63,164 nucleotides of DNA from Verrucomicrobiota bacterium (GTDB lineage: Bacteria > Verrucomicrobiota > Verrucomicrobiia > Limisphaerales > UBA9464): NCBI GenBank assembly GCA_017309115.1, contig JAFLEF010000045.1, positions 1 to 63,164 of the forward strand, in the 5' to 3' direction. Positions 42,320 through 51,018 of this stretch are shown here, piece by piece; positions within the stretch are counted from its first letter, which is position 1, and each line of letters starts with the position of its first letter. The notes under the pieces are model-generated. The model ran no database searches. It had not been told where the DNA came from and saw only the letters and a program-made list of their open reading frames with translations. The translations under genes were made by a program, and so were the position numbers.

Positions 42320-45300
42320 TCGAACAACTCCTCGAAGCGCGTCTGCGCCCAGTCTGGCAACGACGGTGGTGGCTCGACTTGGGCTGGCGCCTCGCCGGCT
42401 GCTGGGCCGGCGCCGCAGTCATCTCCGCCGCTGTGCTACTCCTGTCGCGCGCGCTTCGCCTGACTTCGCCGCTCACTTTGCCCCTGCTCGCGTTGGCCAC
42501 CTTGGTCGCCACGGCCTTCGTCATTGTCCGCCAGCGACGACGCCGACCCGATCTGCTTCGGATCGCCCGAGAATTGGAATCCCGGGACGCTCAACTCGAC
42601 GGTCGGCTGACCACCGCTCTGGAACAACGGCCCGGCAGCGAAGGTTCCCTGAACTTCCTGCAACATCGACTGATCGTCGAAGCCGTCGAAACCAGCTTCC
42701 GGCAAAACTGGCCGCAGGAGATCTCCTGGGCGCGCCTGGCCGGCGCCGGCGCCACCAGCGCGGCCGCGCTAATCCTCTGGCTGATCATCCTGGCCACTTT
42801 GCATGTCCCCCGCCCCGCCGGCGCCGTGGGACTCGTCGTTCGCGTGGCCGACCTCGAAGTCACTCCGGGAAATGTCGAGCTAGAGCGGGGTAATAGTCTG
42901 GTCGTTCTGGCCCGCTTTGGCGGATCGGTTCCGGCCGATGCCCGAATGATCGTCACGCCTCGTACTGGAACGCCGCAGACGATTCCCCTGACCCGGAGTC
43001 TGGGCGATCCAGTCTTCGGCGGAACCCTGCCGGAAGTGACGGATGACTTTACGTATCGGGTGGAGGCGGGTTCCCGGAAGTCCGAGGAATTCACGGTGAA
43101 GGTTTTTGAATTCCCCCGCCTGCAACGGGCCGATGCCGATCTCGAATATCCGCCCTACACCCGACTGGCGAACAAGCGCATCGAAGACACCCGGCGGGTC
43201 AGCGCGGTAGAAGGCACCACACTGGATCTAGGTTTGCAGCTCAACAAACCCGTCGTGAGCGCCCGGCTTAAACCCCGCGGAACGGCCAACGGCGTCTTGG
43301 ACCTGAGCGGCTCCCCCGCGCAAGCCAGCGTGGCGTTGACCAACTTCGTGCTGGTGCAAGGCGGCACCTACGATCTGGAACTCATCGACAGCGACGGCCG
43401 AACCAACAAAACACCCGCGCAGTTTGTGTTCGATGTCGTGGTGAATCGGACTCCCGAACTTAAGTTCATTCAACCCCGCGGCGATCAACGCCCCTCAGCT
43501 CTGGAGGAACTCACCTTCGAAGGCTCCGTCTGGGATGACTTCGGAGTGCTCGCCTACGGATTCGCCTATGCCAACGGACCCGGCGAAGCGGTGGTGGTGA
43601 CCCTCGGCACCAATGCGCCCGCCCAGGAGAAACGCACCTTCCGACACCCGCTGGCCCTCGAGAATCTCGGCGTGGCGCCAGATGACTTGATCTCCTGGTA
43701 CCTGTGGGCCGATGACCTCGGACCCGATGGCCAGATTCGGCGAACGCAGAGCGACCTCTTCTTCGGGGAAGTTCGGCCCTTTGACGAAATCTTCCGCGAG
43801 AGTCAAAGCGGTGGTGGTGGCGGCGGGGGCGAACAGGGCAATCAGGATGGAAGTCCGACGTCCAAATTGGCCGAACTGCAGAAGAAAATTCTCAATGCCA
43901 CCTGGAAGCTGGAACGGGAACGGTTGCGCGCCACTCCCGCAACGCACCTCAAGGATATCGAGGTGGTGAGGGATTCCCAGTCCGATGCGCTCGACCAAGC
44001 CAAGGAACAGGGCAACGGTGCTGCCGACCCTCGGGCAGAGGTCATGTGGGGTTCGGTACTCACTTCCATGGAGAAGGCGCTGACCCAACTGGTCGCCGCC
44101 ACCAACAAGACCGTTTCCCTGCAAGCCTCCCTCATCGCGGAAACCGCCGCGTATCAGGCCCTGCTCAAACTGCGGGAACGGGAATTCCAAGTTTCCCGGA
44201 ATCAGCGTCAGCAGGGCGGCGGCGGGGGCGGCGGTGAACAACAACGTCAGCGTCAACTCAGCGAACTCGACCTCACCGACGAAGCCAAACGCTACGAAAC
44301 CCAACGCGAAGCCCAAACGCCCCAAGGTGCCGAGCGTCAGGAACAACTCCAGGTGCTCAGCCGCTTGAGCGAACTCGCGCGCCGCCAGGAGGATCTCAAC
44401 GAACGGCTCAAGGAATTGCAGGCCCAGTTGCAGGAAGCCGACACCGAGAAGGAGCGCGAAGAGATTCGACGTCAACTCAAGCGCCTCCAGGAAGAACAAC
44501 AGGAGATGCTGGCCGATGCCGACGAGTTGCAGCAACGACTCGATCGACCTGAAAACCAGTCCCGTTTCGCCGAGCAACGCAAACAACTGGAACAGACCCG
44601 GGACGAACTTCAGAAGGCTTCCGAAGCCGCCGCTCAAGGTGCCACCTCCCAAGCCCTGGCCTCCGGCACCCGCGCCCAGGAACAACTCCAGCAAATGCGC
44701 GAACAGGTGAAGCAGGAAAGCTCCAGTCAGTTTGCCGAAGATTTGCGCCAGATGCGCCAGGAAGCCCGCGAACTGACCCGTCAGCAGGAGCAAGTGCGTC
44801 AGGAGCTTGATGCCCTGCAGAACGAACAGAAACGTTCACTCTCCAATTCGTCCGCCCGCGAAGCCCTGGTGAAGCAATTGGAATCCCAGCAGTCACGTCT
44901 CACTAACTTGCTGGCCGATGTCACCCAGGTGTCCCAAGCCGCCGAAGCCAGCGAACCGATCGTGTCCCGCCAGTTGTACGACACGCTGCGCCAGATGAAT
45001 CAGGCCGATGCCGGTCTGGTGAAACAGTTGCAGGAGGAACTCATCAACAAAGGCCAGATGACCCGCTCGCTCTATGATCGGCTCGAGGAATCGCAAGCCG
45101 CAGGCGAGGGACAGGCGCTCAGCGTGTTGCAGGATCTTGTTCAGGAGGGATTGCTGCCCCAGGCCGAAGCCGTTGACGAAAAAGCGCGCAAGACTCTGGC
45201 GCAACTCCAGCGCGGGGTGGAGAAGGCCGCCGAAAGTGTGCTCGGCGACGACACCCAAGCCTTGCAGCGCGCCCAACAGGAACTGGCTGAACTGACTTCA

Positions 45301-46143
45301 CAGTTGGAGCGTGAACTGGCCCAAGCCGGCGGCCCAGGTTCCCGTCCCGGGACGGCGCCGGGCGGCCAACCCGGATCCACCAACGCCCCGACCGCCGGTG
45401 CGCCCTCCGGCCCAGAAGACCCGCAGACGCCCGGAGCGCCCGGCGCTCCGCAAACCGCCCAGACTTCCCCGACTCCCGGTTCCCCGGGCAATCCCTCCGA
45501 CGGCGCTCCGGGACAAACTCCCGGGCAGTCTCCGGGACAAACGCCCGGCCAAGGCCAGAGCGGTCAGCCTGGTCAGGGTCAGCAACGCGGAGCCAGCGGC
45601 GCCGGTGGCGACACGGCCCAAGCATCCCAACCCGGCCGCTCCCCCGGCCAATCAGCTCAGCGGGGGCAACAAGTTCAGTCCGGTCAGAGAGGGCAATCCA
45701 GTCAGACCGGCGGACGCGGCACCGGCCCCGGCGACTTCGATCTGTCCGCCCTCGAATCGTTGGCGGGAAACAATACGAGTGGAGGCGGCGGCGGACGGGG
45801 AGGCTCCGGAGTTTTGACCAGCGAAGAATATGGTCCCTGGACCGATCGGCTGCGCGAGGTGGAGGACATGATTGACGATCCCGGGTTGCGCAGTCAGGTG
45901 GCCAATGCCCGGGAACGTGCCCGACTCGCCCGCCTGGAAGTGCGGCGTGATTTGAAGAAGCCGGACTGGGCCGTGGTGCGTCTCCAAGTGCTGCAACCGT
46001 TGGTGGAAGTCCAGCAGCAGATTAGTGAGGAACTGCGCCGCCGGGATCCAGGTGAATCCCTGGTGCCCATTGACCGCGATCCGGTGCCGTCGCGGTATGC
46101 CGAACTGGTGCGCCGGTACTACGAACAACTGGGCAAAGAATGA
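42316..46143 (+). CDS. Giant coiled-coil membrane protein (DUF4175-like)
   Basis: 1275 residues. Two to three N-terminal membrane helices (CWAGAAVISAAVLLLSRALR; LLALATLVATAFVIV; AAALILWLIILATLHV), then Ig/VWA-associated beta region with ELKFIQPRGDQRPSALEEL. From about residue 590 it becomes strongly helical: Gln/Glu/Arg-rich coiled coil (QRQLSELDLTDEAKRYE; LKELQAQLQEADTEKERE; RLQEEQQEMLADADELQQ) to about 985. About 150 residues of low-complexity Gly/Pro/Gln/Ser repeats (PGQTPGQSPGQTPGQ) follow, ending in a short folded segment (WTDRLREVEDMIDDPGLRSQ). Architecture resembles DUF4175 proteins of MoxR/Bat operons. Probably a periplasmic-spanning structural component. Confidence 0.85.
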   Translation: MIEQLLEARLRPVWQRRWWLDLGWRLAGCWAGAAVISAAVLLLSRALRLTSPLTLPLLALATLVATAFVIVRQRRRRPDLLRIARELESRDAQLDGRLTTALEQRPGSEGSLNFLQHRLIVEAVETSFRQNWPQEISWARLAGAGATSAAALILWLIILATLHVPRPAGAVGLVVRVADLEVTPGNVELERGNSLVVLARFGGSVPADARMIVTPRTGTPQTIPLTRSLGDPVFGGTLPEVTDDFTYRVEAGSRKSEEFTVKVFEFPRLQRADADLEYPPYTRLANKRIEDTRRVSAVEGTTLDLGLQLNKPVVSARLKPRGTANGVLDLSGSPAQASVALTNFVLVQGGTYDLELIDSDGRTNKTPAQFVFDVVVNRTPELKFIQPRGDQRPSALEELTFEGSVWDDFGVLAYGFAYANGPGEAVVVTLGTNAPAQEKRTFRHPLALENLGVAPDDLISWYLWADDLGPDGQIRRTQSDLFFGEVRPFDEIFRESQSGGGGGGGEQGNQDGSPTSKLAELQKKILNATWKLERERLRATPATHLKDIEVVRDSQSDALDQAKEQGNGAADPRAEVMWGSVLTSMEKALTQLVAATNKTVSLQASLIAETAAYQALLKLREREFQVSRNQRQQGGGGGGGEQQRQRQLSELDLTDEAKRYETQREAQTPQGAERQEQLQVLSRLSELARRQEDLNERLKELQAQLQEADTEKEREEIRRQLKRLQEEQQEMLADADELQQRLDRPENQSRFAEQRKQLEQTRDELQKASEAAAQGATSQALASGTRAQEQLQQMREQVKQESSSQFAEDLRQMRQEARELTRQQEQVRQELDALQNEQKRSLSNSSAREALVKQLESQQSRLTNLLADVTQVSQAAEASEPIVSRQLYDTLRQMNQADAGLVKQLQEELINKGQMTRSLYDRLEESQAAGEGQALSVLQDLVQEGLLPQAEAVDEKARKTLAQLQRGVEKAAESVLGDDTQALQRAQQELAELTSQLERELAQAGGPGSRPGTAPGGQPGSTNAPTAGAPSGPEDPQTPGAPGAPQTAQTSPTPGSPGNPSDGAPGQTPGQSPGQTPGQGQSGQPGQGQQRGASGAGGDTAQASQPGRSPGQSAQRGQQVQSGQRGQSSQTGGRGTGPGDFDLSALESLAGNNTSGGGGGRGGSGVLTSEEYGPWTDRLREVEDMIDDPGLRSQVANARERARLARLEVRRDLKKPDWAVVRLQVLQPLVEVQQQISEELRRRDPGESLVPIDRDPVPSRYAELVRRYYEQLGKE

Positions 46144-46192
46144 GTCCCCGCCGATCATTGCCCGACTCCGTTGAGCCGTCCCCCCTTCCGGC

Positions 46193-48553
46193 ATGAGTTT
46201 CGCCTCCCTGACCTTTTCCACGAACCATCCCTACTGGCTGCTGGCCGGAGCGGCGCTGGTGGTCCTGGGAATCCTCTTCTGGGCCTATCGACCTGCACCC
46301 TCCCGGGGCATCGGCACTCTCTGCCTCGCCCTCAAGACCATTGCCCTGCTGGCCCTGGCGTTTTGCCTATTGGAACCCCTGTGGTCCGGTCAGCGGGCCG
46401 TCCCAGGTGCCAATCTGTTCGCGATCGTCGCCGACAATAGTCAGGGATTGCAGATTAAGGATACCGGGGAAACCACCAGCCGAGGTGAGCAACTGCGCGA
46501 ACTACTAACCGTCCAACCCCGCAACTGGCAGGCCCGGCTGACCGACGATTTCGAACTTCGAAGGCATCAATTCGACCGCCGCCTCCAAGGGGTCCGCGAC
46601 TTCGCCGGACTGAACTTCGAAGGCCGTTCCTCCGCGCTCGGCGAAACGCTCAAATCCCTGGAAGAACGCTACCGCGATCGTCCGCTGGCCGGGGTGCTCC
46701 TGTTCACCGATGGCAATGCCACCGACCTGCCCCGGGGTCTCACCGATCTGAAGAGACTCCCGCCGATTTACCCAGTGGTCGTCGGCAGTGCGAATGCGCC
46801 CGCCGACGTGGCGCTCCGGCAGGTTTCGGTTAGCCAATCCGCCTTCGAAGATGCGCCGGTGAACATCCAGGCCGAAGTCGCGGCGACGGGCGACACCTCC
46901 CGACGGCTGTTCGCCCGCTTGACCGATGAAGCCGGAAAGACCGTGAAGGAACAGGCCGTCGACGCGCCCCGGAATGGCCAATCAGCCAACACCCAATTGA
47001 CCGTCCGTCCGGAAAAACCCGGCGTTTCGTTCTATCGGTTGGAGGTGGAACCCACCGGCGGCACGAATGCGCCGGAAGCCACCCTAGCGAACAACCGTCG
47101 GGTGATCGTGGCCGACCGGGGCCGGGAAATGTATCGCATCCTCTACGTGGCTGGCCGGCCCAATTGGGAATTCAAGTTCCTGAACCGTTCCGCGCAGGGC
47201 GATCCCCAGGTTCAACTGGTCGCCTTGATTCGCGTCGCCAAACGCGAGCCTAAGTTCGAGTTCCTCGGCCGGGTGGGCGAATCCAGCAATCCGCTCTTCC
47301 GCGGCTTCGGCGAACAGGCGCCAGAAGAGGTCGAACGATACGACCAACCCGTGCTCGTCCGTCTCAACACCCGGGATGAACTGGAACTGCGTTCCGGATT
47401 TCCCCGCACACCGGAGGAGTTGTACGGCTATGACGCCGTGATCGTGGACGACCTGGAAGCCGCCTTCTTCTCGCCCGATCAGGCGCTGCTGCTTCAGAAG
47501 TTCGTCTCCGAACGCGGCGGCGGATTCCTGATGCTGGGGGGCGCCGAGTCCTTTCAACAAGGCGGCTACCTCCGCACGCCCATCGGCGACATGTTGCCCG
47601 TCTACCTCGACCGGGCTCCTGCGCCGACCCCGGGAACCGAACGTACCTTCACGCTGGATCGCGAGGGTTGGCTCCAATCCTGGGCCCGGCTCCGCGACAA
47701 TGAATCAGCCGAGAAATCCCGACTCGGCCAGATGCCACCGTTCGTCGTCTACAACCCCGTGCGGGAACCCAAGCCCGGCGCCAGCGTGATTGCCACCGTG
47801 ACTTCCACCAACACGCCCACCGAAGCGCAACCAGCGCTGGTGACGCAACGCTTCGGACGCGGCCGAACCGGAGCGCTGCTGGTGGGCGACTTCTGGCGTT
47901 GGGGCATGAAGGGCGCGGAGGAGAAGACCGACATGGAGAAAGCCTGGCGCCAAATGCTCCGCTGGCTGGTCAGCGATGTTCCCAACCGCGTGGACCTGAC
48001 CGTGGAACCCATTTCCGGAGACCCCAACGGCGCGGTGGAACTCCAAGTCCGCGTTCGCGACGCCAAGTTCCAGCCCGTGGACAACGCCACCGTCTCGGTC
48101 GTGGTGGAACCGGTCCTGACCGACGCCACCGCCGGTTCCGTCACCAACGCCCTTCGCCTCACCGCCGAGCCGGCGCTCAACGAAGCCGGACTCTACAAGC
48201 TCAGCTACGTCCCGCGGCTCACCGGCGGCTTTCGCGCGACGGCTTGGGCTACCAATGCCACGGGCGCGCTCGAGGGACGGGCGGAGGCCGGTTGGAGTAC
48301 CGATCTCGCCGCCGAGGAATTCCGCTCTTTGACGCCCAACGTCGCGCTGCTGGAGAAACTCGCCCAGGACACCGGCGGCGAACTGGTCCGACCGGATCAA
48401 TTGGATGCCCTGGTGAATCGGCTTCCGCAGAAAGCAGCGCCCGTCATGGAACCTTGGACGCGTCCCGCTTGGCAGACTCCCTGGCTGTTCGCCCTCGCCC
48501 TTGGCTGTCTGCTGGGGGAATGGGGCGTACGCCGTTGGAAAGGAATGCCATGA
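46193..48553 (+). CDS. VWA/GATase-like membrane protein of the Bat-type operon
   Basis: 786 residues. Two N-terminal helices (YWLLAGAALVVLGILFWAY; LCLALKTIALLALAFCLLEP), a VWA-like region (FAIVADNSQGLQIKD; AGVLLFTDGNATDLP), a beta domain, then a GATase-1-like segment (VAGRPNWEFKFLNR; YGYDAVIVDDLEAAFF; FVSERGGGFLMLGGAESF). A final helix (PWLFALALGCLLGEWGVRRW) anchors the C-terminus. Fits the class of large VWA/GATase proteins that pair with BatA. Its stop overlaps the next start (ATGA). Confidence 0.88.
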   Translation: MSFASLTFSTNHPYWLLAGAALVVLGILFWAYRPAPSRGIGTLCLALKTIALLALAFCLLEPLWSGQRAVPGANLFAIVADNSQGLQIKDTGETTSRGEQLRELLTVQPRNWQARLTDDFELRRHQFDRRLQGVRDFAGLNFEGRSSALGETLKSLEERYRDRPLAGVLLFTDGNATDLPRGLTDLKRLPPIYPVVVGSANAPADVALRQVSVSQSAFEDAPVNIQAEVAATGDTSRRLFARLTDEAGKTVKEQAVDAPRNGQSANTQLTVRPEKPGVSFYRLEVEPTGGTNAPEATLANNRRVIVADRGREMYRILYVAGRPNWEFKFLNRSAQGDPQVQLVALIRVAKREPKFEFLGRVGESSNPLFRGFGEQAPEEVERYDQPVLVRLNTRDELELRSGFPRTPEELYGYDAVIVDDLEAAFFSPDQALLLQKFVSERGGGFLMLGGAESFQQGGYLRTPIGDMLPVYLDRAPAPTPGTERTFTLDREGWLQSWARLRDNESAEKSRLGQMPPFVVYNPVREPKPGASVIATVTSTNTPTEAQPALVTQRFGRGRTGALLVGDFWRWGMKGAEEKTDMEKAWRQMLRWLVSDVPNRVDLTVEPISGDPNGAVELQVRVRDAKFQPVDNATVSVVVEPVLTDATAGSVTNALRLTAEPALNEAGLYKLSYVPRLTGGFRATAWATNATGALEGRAEAGWSTDLAAEEFRSLTPNVALLEKLAQDTGGELVRPDQLDALVNRLPQKAAPVMEPWTRPAWQTPWLFALALGCLLGEWGVRRWKGMP

Positions 48554-49539
48554 GGTGGATCGCTCCGTGTTTCGTCCGGGTTTGTCTCGGGGTTTGGCTG
48601 CTGACCAGCGCTGCCCTCGCCAGCACCAATCGCAGCGAACCACCCACCCTGCTCCTCGTCATCGGAGCCCCCGGGGAACCGCAGTACCAGACGAACTTCC
48701 TCGACCAAGCCGCAGGTTGGACTGCCGCCGCTCAGCGTCAGGGAGCCCGAGTCCTCTCCGTCGGACTCACTCCGGAATCAGGTCGAGAAGATCGAACCCA
48801 GCTGGAACAACTGCTAACCGCGGAAACCAACCAAGTTTCGCCTCTGTGGCTCGTTCTCATTGGCCACGGCACGTTCGATGGCAAGGAAGCCCGCTTCAAC
48901 GCCCGGGGCCCCGACTTCAGCGCCTCGGAACTGGCCAGCTGGCTCGCTCCGCTGAGCCGGCCGCTGATCATCATTAACACCACCTCCAGCAGCGCTCCCT
49001 TCCTCCAAAAATTGTCGCGCACCAATCGGATCGTCCTCACCGCCACACGCAGTGGAAATGAGCAGAATGTCACCCGCCTCGGTTCCGCCTTGAGTCAGGC
49101 TTTGGTGGATCCTGAAGCAGACTTGGATTCCGATCAGCAAACCTCCCTGTTGGAAGCCTTCCTCGCCGCCTCCCAACGCGTGGCGGAGTCTTACAAGGCG
49201 GAGGGGCGCTTGCTGACCGAACATGCCCTACTGGATGACAACGGGGACGGTCTGGGAACCCCGCCCGAATGGTACCGCGGCCTGCGCCCGATCAAGCAAC
49301 CCAAGGCCGGGAAAACCATCGACGGACGCCAGGCGCATCAGGTGTATCTCCTACCCAGCCCGGCGGAACTGGCGCTTCCGACCGAAGTCCGCGCCCAACG
49401 CGACGCCCTGGAACGCGAGATTAACCGCTTGCGCGATCGGAAGACCACCCTGAGCGAGACCGCGTACTACGCCGAACTGGAAGCGCTGCTTTTGAAGCTG
49501 GCGATCCTCTATCGCGACGCGGAATCCGCCAGCCGCTGA
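48550..49539 (+). CDS. C13/caspase-like secreted protein, possibly inactive
   Basis: About 329 residues from ATG 48550, with signal peptide FVRVCLGVWLLTSAALAST. It has a peptidase-like fold order: LLLVIGAPGEPQYQTNF, then the His box PLWLVLIGHGTFDG, then the position of the nucleophile in PLIIINTTSSSAPFLQKL. Where C13-type peptidases have Cys, serine and threonine residues stand. It ends with a helical segment (ALEREINRLRDRKTTLSE). As last gene of the operon it may be a scaffold or a regulated protease; loss of the Cys suggests non-proteolytic use. The open frame upstream of 48550 is a shadow. Confidence 0.8.
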   Translation: MRWIAPCFVRVCLGVWLLTSAALASTNRSEPPTLLLVIGAPGEPQYQTNFLDQAAGWTAAAQRQGARVLSVGLTPESGREDRTQLEQLLTAETNQVSPLWLVLIGHGTFDGKEARFNARGPDFSASELASWLAPLSRPLIIINTTSSSAPFLQKLSRTNRIVLTATRSGNEQNVTRLGSALSQALVDPEADLDSDQQTSLLEAFLAASQRVAESYKAEGRLLTEHALLDDNGDGLGTPPEWYRGLRPIKQPKAGKTIDGRQAHQVYLLPSPAELALPTEVRAQRDALEREINRLRDRKTTLSETAYYAELEALLLKLAILYRDAESASR

Positions 49540-49688
49540 GTCACCGTCTCCCGTTTCCACGGCGGGATTCCCCCAGCGGGACCCGAGTGGGCGGAGGATC
49601 CTCCAAACTCTTTAGTTTAACCCAAGGATCGTGGCCGCCTTTTTGCTGTGCGGAAGGCAAGTACGCATTTGCCTTCGACTGCCGGCTC

Positions 49689-50951
49689 ATGGATCGACCC
49701 AATCCAACCGAACGACTCACTGCGGCGTCTGCTTTCGATCAGCCTCCAGCTGATTTTAGCCAACACGCACATTCCTGCACAGACGAGCTCTGCCGGGGTT
49801 GCGGTCTTGGGCTGCCCCAAGAGCAACGAGGATCGGCAATCCAACCCGCGGTTGCCGGGGATCCCGTCAACCTGGGTCGGTCATGGCCGACCAGTCGGGA
49901 GTCTGACTCTTCTTCAGAGGCCACCGACCGCATCACCACTCCCTTACTCCGGCAGGTTCCCCAAAACCGGTGGGAGACCGTTTCCTGGGTTCGGGCGATT
50001 CATGAGTTTGTCAGCCGGATGAAGTCCCTTCAGGCCCGCTACGGTCCCGACAGCATTGCCGTGCTCAACCCCGGCCGGATCTTCACCGAGGAACTGGCGC
50101 TACTCGGATCACTCTTCAAGTTCGGCATGGGAGGACGCCACGGGGATATCGTGGCTGGCCCCTGCCCGGAGACCGGGAGCCATTCCGTCTCCCGATCGTG
50201 TACCGCCAACCGGTCGCACCCGTTTGCCAACACCACCTCCCTCCTTGGCGGACGGGATTTCGCGCGGCCCGAACATCGGGAAGCCGTGGCGCGTATTCTC
50301 GGGATTCCGGTTCAACGAATTCCCCAAGAGAACTCCTGGGCGCAGGACCGGATCCTGGAAGGAATCGGCAACGGCACCATTCGCGGCCTGTGGATCGTGG
50401 CCACCAATACCTTCTCCTCATGGATCCGGCACTGGGCCTTGAATTTAGGGGCTGAAAAGCTGGACTTCCTGGTGGTGCAGGACCGTTACGCTGCCCCGGA
50501 TCTCACGCGTCGGGCACATTTGGTTTTGCCCTCGGCCGGTTGGGGGGAAAAGGAAGGGACTCTGATCAGCTCCCCGCACCATATCGCCGTGGTCAAAAAG
50601 GTTCGGCGCGCTCCTGGCGACTCCCTGAGTGACTTCGACATCTTCAAACTCATTGCCTCCGGTTGGGGCTGTAGCGATCTGTTTCGAAAGTGGCAGTCAC
50701 CCGAATCCGTTTTTCAGATTCTCAAACGTCTCAGTGCCGGACAGACCTGCGATCTGACGGGCATTCGCGACTATCGCCACTTGGACGAAGCGGGCGGAAT
50801 TCAATGGCCCTACTCCAGTGCCGATGCCGAGGCGGAGGACCAGCGAGCCGACCGGACCTTGACCCCATCCTCAACGACGCGGCGACCCGCAGAGACCGGC
50901 GAACCCAAGAATTTTTGGTTTTCCCCGGTAAATTCACCTTCCGGCTTTTGA
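49689..50951 (+). pseudogene. Degenerate molybdopterin oxidoreductase (nitrate-reductase-like)
   Basis: About 420 residues from ATG 49689. Recognisable segments of assimilatory nitrate-reductase-like oxidoreductases occur in order: RITTPLLRQVPQNRWETVSWVR, LQARYGPDSIAVLNPGRI, GLWIVATNTFSSW, LDFLVVQDRYAAPDL, AHLVLPSAGWGEKEGTLISS, SLSDFDIFKLIASGWGC and GIRDYRHLDEAGGIQWP. The N-terminal iron-sulfur motif (C-x2-C-x3-C) is not preserved: only CRGCGLGL remains. The molybdopterin-guanine-dinucleotide-binding C-terminal domain is missing, with the frame ending in an unnatural Ser/Thr/Pro tail. Probably a truncated paralogue or relic. The gap to the preceding operon has no terminator that I can see. 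Confidence 0.65.
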
Positions 50952-51018
50952 CAGACAACCGGTGCCGGAGCGACAGTCAAAGACTGGACCGGACGGTTCC
51001 AGCGCAAGTTCTCGACGT

